Shown piece after piece: positions 26,496 to 35,467 of a DNA stretch of 64,000 nucleotides. Where the stretch lies: assembly GCF_000828085.3 (NCBI RefSeq), contig NZ_JXCA02000031.1:65858-129857 (forward strand). The letters run 5' to 3'. The stretch comes from Scytonema tolypothrichoides VB-61278 (GTDB taxonomy: Bacteria; Cyanobacteriota; Cyanobacteriia; Cyanobacteriales; Nostocaceae). Position numbers and translations under genes: made by a program. The notes under the pieces are model-generated. The model had not been told where the DNA came from, ran no database searches, and saw only the letters and a program-made list of their open reading frames with translations. Numbering within the stretch: the first letter of the stretch is position 1; each line of letters begins with the position of its first letter.

Positions 26496-27353
26496 ATGAG
26501 TATATGGTCTAATTTTTGTCATTCGCGCTTTCTGCGCCAAGCTGTACGAGCAGGACTTTTGGTGTTATGCATAGTATGGTTGAGTTTGTCAACACCTGTG
26601 CAAGCAGCCACAAACGCTAGTCAAGTAGACAGCAATAATCTTATTAATCCAAAATTGGAAGCCGAAGTTTTGCAGATTATCCACAATCACCCAGAGGTGG
26701 TTGTGGAGGCTTTGCAAGCGTACCAGCAACAACAACAAAAGCAGCAACAACAAGCCAAGCAGTTAGTTTTGCAGGAGATAAAGACAAATCCCAAGAAAAT
26801 CATTGGTGAATCTCCAGTAACTGGATCAACTGAGCAAAAGATTCTGCTGATAGAGTTCTCAGATTTTCAATGTCCTTATTGTGCCAAAGCTCACAAGACG
26901 TTGAAGCAGTTTATGGCTCGTCATCAAGATGAAGTTACGTTGGTATATAAGCATTTTCCTTTAGTATCAATTCATTCTGAAGCAATGCCCGCTGCGAAAG
27001 CCGCTTGGGCGGCTCAACAGCAAGGAAAGTTTTGGCAGTACCAGGATGCTTTGTTTTCAAGCCAAGGTAAATTAGGGGAGAAATTGTATGTTGCGATCGC
27101 CAAAAAACTGAATCTCGATCTCGAACAGTTTAACCAACAGCGCAGTGGAAATGCAGCCGATGCTGTGATTCAAAAGGACATAGAGACGGCGATGAAACTG
27201 GGAATTCAGGGTACTCCTTTCTTCGTCATGAATGAGGAGACATTTGATGGTGCTGTTGAGCTATCTAACATGGAGAGTATACTAGCTCGAACAGGGAACA
27301 GTGAACAGTCAACAGGGAACAGGGAACAGTCAACAGGGAACAGTAACAACTGA
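26496..27353 (+). CDS. DsbA/thioredoxin-like thiol oxidoreductase, exported
   Basis: This 285-aa protein has a cleavable signal (hydrophobic stretch 19-33, cleavage near VQA-A at 37), a Gln-rich helical linker (about 72-93) and a DsbA-type thioredoxin fold. CPYC is at 126-129 and the cis-Pro loop is GTPFFV. It likely forms or shuffles disulfides in periplasmic or lumenal proteins. ATG 26496 gives a proper signal peptide; the frame from 26460 does not. Oddity: the last 20 residues (TGNSEQSTGNREQSTGNSNN) are translations of the intergenic GGGAACA/GTCAACA heptad repeat that runs across the stop codon, so the original end has been replaced. Confidence 0.9.
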   Translation: MSIWSNFCHSRFLRQAVRAGLLVLCIVWLSLSTPVQAATNASQVDSNNLINPKLEAEVLQIIHNHPEVVVEALQAYQQQQQKQQQQAKQLVLQEIKTNPKKIIGESPVTGSTEQKILLIEFSDFQCPYCAKAHKTLKQFMARHQDEVTLVYKHFPLVSIHSEAMPAAKAAWAAQQQGKFWQYQDALFSSQGKLGEKLYVAIAKKLNLDLEQFNQQRSGNAADAVIQKDIETAMKLGIQGTPFFVMNEETFDGAVELSNMESILARTGNSEQSTGNREQSTGNSNN

Positions 27354-27397
27354 TAACTGATAACTGTTAACTGATAACTGATAACTGATAACAGTCA
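27288..27397. repeat. Heptad tandem repeats crossing the dsbA-like stop codon
   Basis: ACAGGGA/ACAGTCA-type heptads (27,288-27,345) merge into TAACTGA heptads (27,346-27,397). The first part is translated and the second is intergenic. Confidence 0.85.
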
Positions 27398-27477
27398 GCC
27401 GAGCAAGTGTCACAGATGATGCGAAAATAACCTCTATCAGGAGGATGATTTAAGTATCGCGCTTTCTGCGTGGGCTT

Positions 27478-30400
27478 ATGTCACCAAACTTTGATTCTTC
27501 TCTCAAAATTGAAGTCAAGCTTGCATCTAACCATCCTGAGTTATTGCATGGACTTGACATATGGTTGCGCTTGGGTTTGATATCGGATACCCAAGTTAAA
27601 CAAATCTGTCGAGAGTTTCTGGTTTGTCGTGTGGAGTTGCAACCTCAGACTATACCCGAACCGCAAGTAGAGATGTTGCATACAACGTCTCTACATCAGC
27701 CTGGAACGTCTCCACTTCAGGATGATGCATTACCGACAGCTAAGAAACCTAATGTTCTTGCTCGGATGTTGCAGTCGCTGGGCGAAGAATTAAGTGTCCG
27801 CTGGCTGCTATTTTTAGGAATGTTTTTAGTGGTGGTATCCTCTGGGGTTCTCGCCGCGAGTCAATGGCAAAGGTTTCCGCCTTCTGGGCAATATGGAGTT
27901 TTGCTTGCTTATACTCTGAGTTTTTGGGGGATAAGTTTTTGGGCTGGCAGACAGTCTCATTTAAGCTTAACAACTCGGACGCTGCTGATTGTCACACTGT
28001 TGTTAGTGCCAGTCAACTTTTGGGCAATGGACAGTTTCAATCTTTGGCAAAATCCTTTGAATTGGGTTGTCATTGCAATAGCTTCTATTACGCTTTCAGC
28101 AATTACTTTTTTATTTTGCAACAATCGGCTGTTTTCTACTCATCAGCCAGCTAGAACATTGCCTTTAGTTAATATTCTAGGACTGTCGTATTTACACTGG
28201 GGTTGGCAATTTCCAGGATTTCCCTTAATTGCAGTTTATTTAGCAACAGTAGGAACAACTATTGCTACTGTTTATCACACTCGTCACCCGCAAAGGCAGA
28301 CGGTTGTAACAGTTGAAGATCAAAAAACTGAATTAGGTATCAGTCTGTCTTCACTCGTCATTGTTTATGCTTTATTTGTGCTGTTGGTGCGAGCGATTTT
28401 TGTTGTCCGCGTAGAGATCCAAGAATTGGGCTTAGCTGTTGGTATTTGTGGCGCTTTGGTGACTTGGTTAGCACAGCGAGACAACAGGCAAGAAAATACT
28501 TCTTCCTCATCTGGCGAATCTTCTTCATCTCCGGTGACTCCCTCATCTCTTCCCTGGGAATTCTTTGGCGGTATTTTACTATTCTTTGGTTGGCTGGTAT
28601 CGGTAAGTGCTGCTTTTCCTTGGCAAGCAACGGCTGTTAGTGGTTTGGGTTTGTGGTTTTTCAGCCGTCGCCTGCAGTTGCGTGGTACACGCGTGGATGT
28701 GGCGGCGATTTTCGCTATTGGGTTGGAGACGATTTGGCTGTTATGGTTGTTAGTGCCTTCTGGGTTGCAAGAATGGGCGATTGCCACTGCTACTCAACTA
28801 ACTCATTCTCAGAATACACCTTGGGCGTTGCTGAGTGTGGTGTTATTTCCCTATCTTGTTTTCATGGTGGCGTTGACGGATAAACTTTACCGCGATCAAA
28901 AGGTGAAGTTAGCTGATTTTGGGGAAAAATTAACGCTGGCGTTTGGAATGTCACTCACTGCGGTGAGTTTGGTAAATCCCACCTTACGTTCCTTGAATTT
29001 ACTTTTATCTACAATCACTTTAAGAAGTGTCAGCCAGCGACGGCTTCCCACCAGAATAAGTCTGGTGTATATGACTCAGATTGCAGGAGTGCTAACGTTT
29101 TGCTCAATCATTGACCGCTTACTTCCTCATCTTAATACACAAGTCTGGGCAACCATTGTGTTAGCTGTGGCGGTTGGAGAGTGGTTGTTTTGTTGTTTGG
29201 GTAACGGAGTTTGGCACAAGAGTGCATGGTACATGGGTTTGGGACTGGCGACACTCAGCTACACTTTATTGTGGATGAACGTTCAACCAGCTTGGTTTGG
29301 TTCTGGTTATGGCAGTGAGAGTTGGGGTTTGGTTTGGTTAATCACTCCTATAACTTTCACAGGTATAGCTATTCTTGGTTTGAAATCTCCAGCTAGCACA
29401 GTAGCACCTCCCATTCTCAATGCTTGGTTGAGTGTCGCTGCTTTGGGACTTGCGCAGTTACTAATTTTACCGCTATCTGGAGGTAGATTAATCGGTTTGG
29501 CTGTCGCTAGCGCTTTGATGTTTGTTAATACGCGCTATTTGCGACACAAATTTTCTGCGGTAATTACTGTAGGTTTTGGACTGGGTTTCATAGCTGCCCT
29601 GTTATGGGAAGGTGTGCCTGGTTTAGCAAGATTATCTTTACAGGGCTGGTTTGTCGTAGGAGGAGTTTGTACTGTTGGTTTATGGCTAATTCGTAAATTG
29701 TTAAGCAGGGGAGAGAATGAATTAGTAGCTATTTATGCAGAGGCTAGCGATAAGTGGGCGATCGCACTCTGCACTGTTGAGTTGTTGCTGCTGAGTATTC
29801 ACTCAACGCTTGTTTACCAAGGGCTAACGAAATCTGATTTTCTCTACTTAACTTCTTCAATAATCATTCTAGGAGCAATTGTTTATCGTAGTTGGCAGCA
29901 ACCTACCAATTGGAGTTTTTATGGTATTGGGTGGTGTCTGGAATTATTGATTGCTGAAGTTTTGGGTTTTGGCGAACGTTCTCTCATCAAGATTGCAATT
30001 GCTAACATCGCCTTAGGTTTGCTGACTCAAGTTTTAGGGGAGTGGTGGCGATCAAAACACCGACTCGAAAAACTTCCCAACCGCTGGCACATTTTGCCTT
30101 TGTTGTATGGTGTCTTTGGTGTCGCGTTGCGTTCTTCAACCTTTGCCAACTGGACAGGCTTATCAACTCTAGCTGTCGCTTTCATCGTTATTGGAGTTGG
30201 GCGACGGCGTCAAGAATTGAAACCCCTACTGTATCTCGGACTGACTGGGATATCAATTTCAGCATATGAGCTTTTATTCTATCAACTCTTGCAAGCACCA
30301 CCAGGAGGAGCATATGGCGATGGCTTAATTGCTATGTCTGTTCTTGGCACTGGCATTATGTATGCATATCGCCTTCTTTCGCCTTGGCTTATAAACTACT

Positions 30401-31398
30401 TACGCCTAACGAGTAAAGAACTGAAAGTGTTTGCTCATATTCACTGGGTTCTTAGTAGCTGTCTATTATTTTGTGCCACCTTCACCCCCATTGCAATAAA
30501 CCAACTTGTTGGCTTGGGAACAAGCGTATTTTTGATTCGTTATGCCATTTTTCAAGGACGCTACCATCCACAATCTGCGATGGCGCAAATGTGGGTTTAC
30601 CTTGGCTTGTTAGAAATAGCAGGGTTCAGAATTTTCTGGATTTCTACACCAGTAGGACGCTTATTTGCTGAATCGTTACTTCCTTGGAGAGCGCCAATAG
30701 CCTCTGTTGTTGCCTACTTTCTCTACATTTTACCTTGGGAGCGTTGGGGCTGGTCTAAAAGACCTTGGCAAAACGCTGCATATATTTTGCCATTGATATA
30801 TCTGTGGGAAAGTCGAGGGGAAATTTATCCAGTTGGCTTGCTAATCACAGCGGTGTTTTATGCCTTTGTTGCCAAAGTTTCAAACAAATTTCATTTTACT
30901 TATATCAGTGTAGTACTGATTGATTGGGCGTTGTTTCGTTGGTTTTGGGACTTACATCTGAGTGATGCTTTGTGGTATGTAATAGTGATTGGCTTATCAC
31001 TGCTGTATGTTGCTCAATTTGATCCTAGCCTGAGAGAATTTCCAATGAAACCAAGTCGTCACTCAGTGCGGCTACTGGGGTGTGGTTTGATTTGTGGATG
31101 GGCTATTGTTTTTCATCAAGATATGGCATTTATACCCGGATTTTTCAGTCTTATCAGTATTTTTGCAGGATTAGCTTTGCGAGTCCGGGCTTTTCTTTAT
31201 GTTGGTACAAGTGCCTTTTTTATCACGAGTTTCTATCAACTGGTGATTTTTAGCTTGCATTACCCATTTTTGAAATGGGTAGTTGGCTTGCTTGTTGGTA
31301 TCGTACTCATCTCGATTGCTGCTAACTTTGAAACCCGTCGCGAACAGATTAATTCTTTACTTCGCAATGCCAGTGAGCAATTGCAAGAATGGGAATAG
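27478..31398 (+). CDS. Giant polytopic membrane protein (DUF2157-like N-terminus)
   Basis: This 1306-aa protein has a cytoplasmic N-terminal domain (residues 1-100; LDIWLRLGLISDTQVKQICREF resembles the start of DUF2157 proteins). Roughly thirty hydrophobic segments follow from residue 110 to about 1290, in an irregular pattern without transporter motifs. Such giant proteins occur in many filamentous cyanobacteria and are uncharacterised. A degenerate copy of the TGTAGAGACGTT palindrome is translated at about residues 64-73 (VEMLHTTSLH), in the linker before the first membrane helix. ATG 27478 is the only good start. The gene precedes the nucleotidyltransferase gene on the same strand (43 bp). 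Confidence 0.75.
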   Translation: MSPNFDSSLKIEVKLASNHPELLHGLDIWLRLGLISDTQVKQICREFLVCRVELQPQTIPEPQVEMLHTTSLHQPGTSPLQDDALPTAKKPNVLARMLQSLGEELSVRWLLFLGMFLVVVSSGVLAASQWQRFPPSGQYGVLLAYTLSFWGISFWAGRQSHLSLTTRTLLIVTLLLVPVNFWAMDSFNLWQNPLNWVVIAIASITLSAITFLFCNNRLFSTHQPARTLPLVNILGLSYLHWGWQFPGFPLIAVYLATVGTTIATVYHTRHPQRQTVVTVEDQKTELGISLSSLVIVYALFVLLVRAIFVVRVEIQELGLAVGICGALVTWLAQRDNRQENTSSSSGESSSSPVTPSSLPWEFFGGILLFFGWLVSVSAAFPWQATAVSGLGLWFFSRRLQLRGTRVDVAAIFAIGLETIWLLWLLVPSGLQEWAIATATQLTHSQNTPWALLSVVLFPYLVFMVALTDKLYRDQKVKLADFGEKLTLAFGMSLTAVSLVNPTLRSLNLLLSTITLRSVSQRRLPTRISLVYMTQIAGVLTFCSIIDRLLPHLNTQVWATIVLAVAVGEWLFCCLGNGVWHKSAWYMGLGLATLSYTLLWMNVQPAWFGSGYGSESWGLVWLITPITFTGIAILGLKSPASTVAPPILNAWLSVAALGLAQLLILPLSGGRLIGLAVASALMFVNTRYLRHKFSAVITVGFGLGFIAALLWEGVPGLARLSLQGWFVVGGVCTVGLWLIRKLLSRGENELVAIYAEASDKWAIALCTVELLLLSIHSTLVYQGLTKSDFLYLTSSIIILGAIVYRSWQQPTNWSFYGIGWCLELLIAEVLGFGERSLIKIAIANIALGLLTQVLGEWWRSKHRLEKLPNRWHILPLLYGVFGVALRSSTFANWTGLSTLAVAFIVIGVGRRRQELKPLLYLGLTGISISAYELLFYQLLQAPPGGAYGDGLIAMSVLGTGIMYAYRLLSPWLINYLRLTSKELKVFAHIHWVLSSCLLFCATFTPIAINQLVGLGTSVFLIRYAIFQGRYHPQSAMAQMWVYLGLLEIAGFRIFWISTPVGRLFAESLLPWRAPIASVVAYFLYILPWERWGWSKRPWQNAAYILPLIYLWESRGEIYPVGLLITAVFYAFVAKVSNKFHFTYISVVLIDWALFRWFWDLHLSDALWYVIVIGLSLLYVAQFDPSLREFPMKPSRHSVRLLGCGLICGWAIVFHQDMAFIPGFFSLISIFAGLALRVRAFLYVGTSAFFITSFYQLVIFSLHYPFLKWVVGLLVGIVLISIAANFETRREQINSLLRNASEQLQEWE
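27667..27694. repeat. Imperfect palindrome inside the giant membrane protein gene
   Basis: GTAGAGATGTTGCA is followed by TACAACGTCTCTAC, with one mismatch between arms. It is the same family as 3201-3230 and 16,187-16,216, and is followed by a partial further unit GGAACGTCTCCAC. Confidence 0.75.
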
Positions 31399-31441
31399 GA
31401 CTACAGTCGAGTCATACAGAATTAGAGACAAAGCAGCCCAA

Positions 31442-32455
31442 ATGACTAATATTGCTCTTCTCGACTCAACTGATATCCCCAACATTGACCAAATAATTTC
31501 TGAAATTATTAGTTTGGGCGAGTATCATTTCTGTGGCAGAATTCGTGGTTACTATGTGGTAGGCAGTTATGCGGTTGACGAGGCAGTAGAAACCAGTGAT
31601 CTCGACATGGTAATAGTATTTAAGGAACAACAAACTCTCTTTGAAAAAGAAAGATTTGCATCCTTTAAACTTGAATGTCAACAGCAGTGTCCCTTGGCAG
31701 TAGATCTCATTCCACTTGATGAAGCACAGCTATTTTCCGTTGGTGGGGTGCGATTCCAAACAGCCAGTAAGCTTATGTATGGGGAAGATATTCGCTCTCG
31801 TGTTCCCAACAAACCAGTTGAAGAACATATCCGTGACTTGATGTTTGGACAGTACCGTTTGTTCGCACGATTACGTGGTAATCCTCCCTCGTTGACATTT
31901 CCTCTTGACTATCCTTCAGCAGTTGGTGAGTTTTATGGCTATGATCGCCGCCTCATGTATCTGTACGATGGTACCAGTCGAATTGGAATCAAAGATTTAG
32001 TCATCAATATTCTTTGTCCGGCAGAGGCACTAATTTTATATAAGGCAGGTAAGTATTTTGGCAACGGGAGTTGGAAACGAGCTTGCGCCACATATTACCG
32101 CATTTGGATTAATGATGAATGGACGTTCCTAGTGGAATCAGTATACGAGTATTGTTGTAGGCAATGGGCTTATTTGGTTCCAGAAACTGTGGACTCTAGG
32201 CAACTGTTACGCCGTTTGTGCCAGCAAGCGCTGGGGTTTGAAAACCACTTTCTGCAATGCTACAAGCAGTTTGTCCTACAACAACTGCCGCACTCAGAAC
32301 CTTTTATTCAACTGCATTACGTCAAACAACTACAACAACTCATCTACCCTGACGATGATGAAATTGTCGCTGTCTTACGAGAACTAAGACATTCTGCCAA
32401 CCCTGAACTCCACCAGGCACTCACCCAAACTTTGCACTGCTATGGTGAGTCATGA
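31442..32455 (+). CDS. Nucleotidyltransferase-fold protein
   Basis: This 337-aa protein carries the polymerase-beta-type nucleotidyltransferase signature GS (41-42) followed by SDLDMVIVF with D53 and D55. The third acidic residue is probably in VDLIPLDE. The C-terminal two thirds are helical and could be a substrate-binding or HEPN-like region. ATG 31442 is chosen; the long frame from 31283 overlaps the preceding gene. Such enzymes transfer a nucleotide to proteins, RNA or antibiotics; the target is unknown. It is likely co-transcribed with the membrane protein gene upstream. Confidence 0.78.
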   Translation: MTNIALLDSTDIPNIDQIISEIISLGEYHFCGRIRGYYVVGSYAVDEAVETSDLDMVIVFKEQQTLFEKERFASFKLECQQQCPLAVDLIPLDEAQLFSVGGVRFQTASKLMYGEDIRSRVPNKPVEEHIRDLMFGQYRLFARLRGNPPSLTFPLDYPSAVGEFYGYDRRLMYLYDGTSRIGIKDLVINILCPAEALILYKAGKYFGNGSWKRACATYYRIWINDEWTFLVESVYEYCCRQWAYLVPETVDSRQLLRRLCQQALGFENHFLQCYKQFVLQQLPHSEPFIQLHYVKQLQQLIYPDDDEIVAVLRELRHSANPELHQALTQTLHCYGES

Positions 32456-32539
32456 TTCTGACGGGAATTATCATCATGTCACACTCGTGACTTGATGCAG
32501 ACTACCTATCAGCAACAATTTGTTGATAGGTAGAACTCT

Positions 32540-33403
32540 TTATGCGCCACTAGAACTGGTCGTAGTCTTTATAACATCTAACTGTTGTATCAGAGTCATA
32601 ACTCCAGTGCTCACATTTATACTGTAGAGATTATTAGGTGTCACGTATCGAGGAGCACCAAGGGCATATATTTGGTCTCCTGAAGCGCTGGCTAGGCTGC
32701 TAAAGCCACTATTCCAAACTTTACCATCAATTGTCAATTGCGCTCCTGGGCTTACTTGTCCTTTTGTCAAATCCAACTGTACCAAACTTGTATTACCTTG
32801 TTGCGAAAGAGTTGTCGTATAAATTATTTCATTTGACTCCACAACATTATCCAATCTCGACTGGGCTAAATTATCGAATCGCTCGGTAACAGGCAATGTT
32901 ATATTATTAACAGTATTAATAGATCCTGTGTACTGGTCGATCTTGACTAATATAGATGATGTTTTGTCAGCTTTGTGGACTAGACCAATAAGCGAACCAT
33001 CATTAGTAACCAACACACTCTGAAGGTTCTGTTCTTTTGTGAGTCCAGAAATTGGCACACTTGTTGGAGACTTACCCACAGTGACAATCAATAGCCTAGG
33101 GGAATTGTTTTCGTTTGCAGCAGTTTTGAGTGGGCTAATGCTTAGTACAAATTTGTTAGAACCGAAATAACCGATACTGCCCAGTTGTTCGCCACGCTCT
33201 ATAAAAATAGTGGTCAGGTTCTGAATTTGTTTAGTTGCTAAGTCTAAGGACTGTATGACAAGTTGTCCGGTTTTAGGGACGCGTACACTATAGATAATTG
33301 AGGATGTTTGTGCAACCGTTCTTTTGCCGAGATACCCAAACCCAGCAACTGTTGTCGTTGCAATCACCAGCTGACCAAACCGTCGTCGTGTTAGCTTCAA
33401 CAT
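32540..33403 (-). CDS. Tat-exported protein, beta-propeller-like, unknown function
   Basis: This 287-aa protein begins with a twin-arginine type signal (RRRFGQLVIATTTVAGFGYLG, arginines at 6-8), so it is probably exported folded. The rest is beta-rich, with repeated motifs of the kind VLVTNDGSLIGLVHK and IYALGAPRYVTPNNLYSINVSTG that suggest a propeller. No catalytic or cofactor motif is visible. It is convergent with the nucleotidyltransferase gene. The function is unknown. Confidence 0.7.
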   Translation of the reverse strand: MLKLTRRRFGQLVIATTTVAGFGYLGKRTVAQTSSIIYSVRVPKTGQLVIQSLDLATKQIQNLTTIFIERGEQLGSIGYFGSNKFVLSISPLKTAANENNSPRLLIVTVGKSPTSVPISGLTKEQNLQSVLVTNDGSLIGLVHKADKTSSILVKIDQYTGSINTVNNITLPVTERFDNLAQSRLDNVVESNEIIYTTTLSQQGNTSLVQLDLTKGQVSPGAQLTIDGKVWNSGFSSLASASGDQIYALGAPRYVTPNNLYSINVSTGVMTLIQQLDVIKTTTSSSGA

Positions 33404-33911
33404 GTTTGTCCTCTTGTTAACTAAATTTTATCATCCAAAGGTAGTCTCAAGTTATGGTATTAACAATAATCAGTATTTATGAAACGAATGATTGATATCA
33501 CTCGCAATAACGAGAATCTGTGCTTACTAACTTGACTGCACCACTAAATTTTATACCTTGAGGTAGAAGACCTGATACCGCATTCGTCACTTGGGGACAT
33601 ATTTAGTGCTTAGGCGGAATTTGATGATTCCAAACATGTCCGGAGGGCGCTTTGCGTTTACAAAAAGCTCTTAAGAAACACAGGGAACAGGGAACGCTTA
33701 ACAGGGAACAGGTGTTTGTTTCATTCGTTGGGGGCGTGTAGTCGCGCCCCTTGGGCGCTTACATCACAAGCTTTTCGTTTATCTTCAATGGTAGCTTTAT
33801 TTGTGCGCCCAACATACTAGGACTTGCACAATCATCAGAATTGGTGAAAAAATTGTACGGCGAGTCGCGTAGATCGCATTCTCCCTTGCAAGAAACCTAA
33901 AGAGGATACCA
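33404..33911. other. Spacer with heptad element upstream of purD
   Basis: Bases 33,673-33,720 carry AAGAAACAC, three GGGAACA-type units and GTGTTTGTT. Bases 33,725-33,765 hold GC-rich repeat (GTAGTCGCGCCCCTTGGGCGC). The remainder shows nothing distinctive except the AGAGGAT ribosome site before purD. Confidence 0.55.
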
Positions 33912-35201
33912 GTGAAAGTTTTAGTTGTAGGTAATGGAGGGCGGGAACACGCTCTAGCCTGGAAACTGTTGCAATCAAACCAAATTGAGCAAGTTGTGTG
34001 TGTGCCCGGAAACGGGGGTACGGCAAGTATGGAACGCTGCCAAAACCTGTCTTTGGGAGTAGATGACTTTGAGGCGATCGCTCAATTTGCAAAAGAGCAG
34101 AATATTTCTCTAGTTGTGGTGGGACCAGAAGTGCCTTTAGCAAAAGGCATCACGGATTATCTAAAATCCGTTGGTTTGATGGTTTTTGGTCCAACGAAAG
34201 CAGGCGCAAAAATTGAGGCAAGTAAGGCTTGGGCAAAAGCTTTCATGCAAGAAGCAGCAATTCCGACAGCACGGGCAGCGGTATTTACGGAAGCTGGGGC
34301 AGCGAAATCTTATGTGAAAGCCCAAGGAGCACCAATTGTTGTGAAAGCCGATGGTTTAGCGGCTGGTAAAGGTGTCATCGTTGCGGAAACGGTGGAACAG
34401 GCACATGCGGGAATTGATGCCATGTTTGGTGGAGAATTTGGCAGTGCAGGGAAATTTGTGGTTATTGAAGAGTGTTTGACAGGACAAGAGGTTTCTGTTT
34501 TGGCGTTGACGGATGGGTTAACAATTCGTCCGTTACTGAGTGCTCAAGATCATAAGCGGATTGGTGAGGGCGATACAGGGGAAAATACTGGTGGAATGGG
34601 AGCGTATGCCCCAGCGCCGATTGCAACACCGGAGTTGATGGCAAAAATTCAAAGGGAAGTTTTGGAAAAGGCGATCGCCACACTCAGAAAAAAAGGCATT
34701 GACTACCGAGGTGTGCTTTACGCTGGGTTGATGATCACTGATTCAGGCGATTTTAAGGTTTTAGAATTCAACTGTCGCTTTGGCGATCCAGAAACGCAGG
34801 TCGTGTTACCTCTATTGGAAACACCCCTAGAAGAGTTAATTCTAGCTTGTGTTGAGCAACGTTTGGCTCAAATGCCACCCATCGCTTGGAAGCAAGGCGC
34901 AGCGGTTACGGTTGTTGCGGCTTCTGGTGGTTATCCTGGTGCATATGAGAAAGGAAAAGTCATTACTGGTATAAAGGAAGCAGAAGCACTGGGAACCACT
35001 GTCTTTCATGCTGGGACAAAGGCATTCCCAGGCGGGAGCCAGGGAACGAGACAAGTGGTGACAGACGGCGGTCGAGTGTTAAATATTACCGCAGTTGGAG
35101 AAAATTTTGAGCAAGCGCTTGCCCAAGCGTATGCAGGGACGCAGTCCATTCACTTTGAGCGAATGTATTACCGACGAGACATCGGTCACCGAGTCAGGTA
35201 A
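33912..35201 (+). CDS. purD: Phosphoribosylamine-glycine ligase
   Basis: This 429-aa ATP-grasp enzyme of purine biosynthesis joins 5-phosphoribosylamine and glycine. Landmarks are the N-terminal VLVVGNGGREHALAWKL, VVVGPEVPLAKGITD, GPTKAGAKIEASKAWAK, the ATP-grasp stretch PIVVKADGLAAGKGV, DHKRIGEGDTGENTGGMGAY and FNCRFGDPETQ. The length is standard. The start is GTG 33912 (AGAGGAT upstream); no ATG fits. It is followed by nblS on the same strand, a gene order seen in other cyanobacteria. Confidence 0.97.
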   Translation: MKVLVVGNGGREHALAWKLLQSNQIEQVVCVPGNGGTASMERCQNLSLGVDDFEAIAQFAKEQNISLVVVGPEVPLAKGITDYLKSVGLMVFGPTKAGAKIEASKAWAKAFMQEAAIPTARAAVFTEAGAAKSYVKAQGAPIVVKADGLAAGKGVIVAETVEQAHAGIDAMFGGEFGSAGKFVVIEECLTGQEVSVLALTDGLTIRPLLSAQDHKRIGEGDTGENTGGMGAYAPAPIATPELMAKIQREVLEKAIATLRKKGIDYRGVLYAGLMITDSGDFKVLEFNCRFGDPETQVVLPLLETPLEELILACVEQRLAQMPPIAWKQGAAVTVVAASGGYPGAYEKGKVITGIKEAEALGTTVFHAGTKAFPGGSQGTRQVVTDGGRVLNITAVGENFEQALAQAYAGTQSIHFERMYYRRDIGHRVR

Positions 35202-35229
35202 GAAGACCCAGAGGCGGAGAGATTCCTAA

Positions 35230-35272
35230 TGCGTGAATGAGCGAATGAGCGAATGAGCGAATTGCTCGCTTC
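35230..35272. repeat. Short tandem repeat GAATGAGC
   Basis: Three to four copies of the octamer GAATGAGC are followed by its near-inverse GCTCGCTTC, so the unit can also fold. It lies between purD and nblS. Confidence 0.7.
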
Positions 35273-35467
35273 TTTGCTCCTTCTTACGTGTTTGTCTATA
35301 AACTATTAAAAACTGTTAATTTTTATTTATTGGGGTAGTTTCATTTCCTGACAGGGATGAATAGATAACTATCCCTACCCTAACAAGTCAAACCTTGATA
35401 GGTCTTAGGTAAATCATATACTATCCTATGATCCTCATTGTCAGCACTATAATAACGATTTTTTAAG

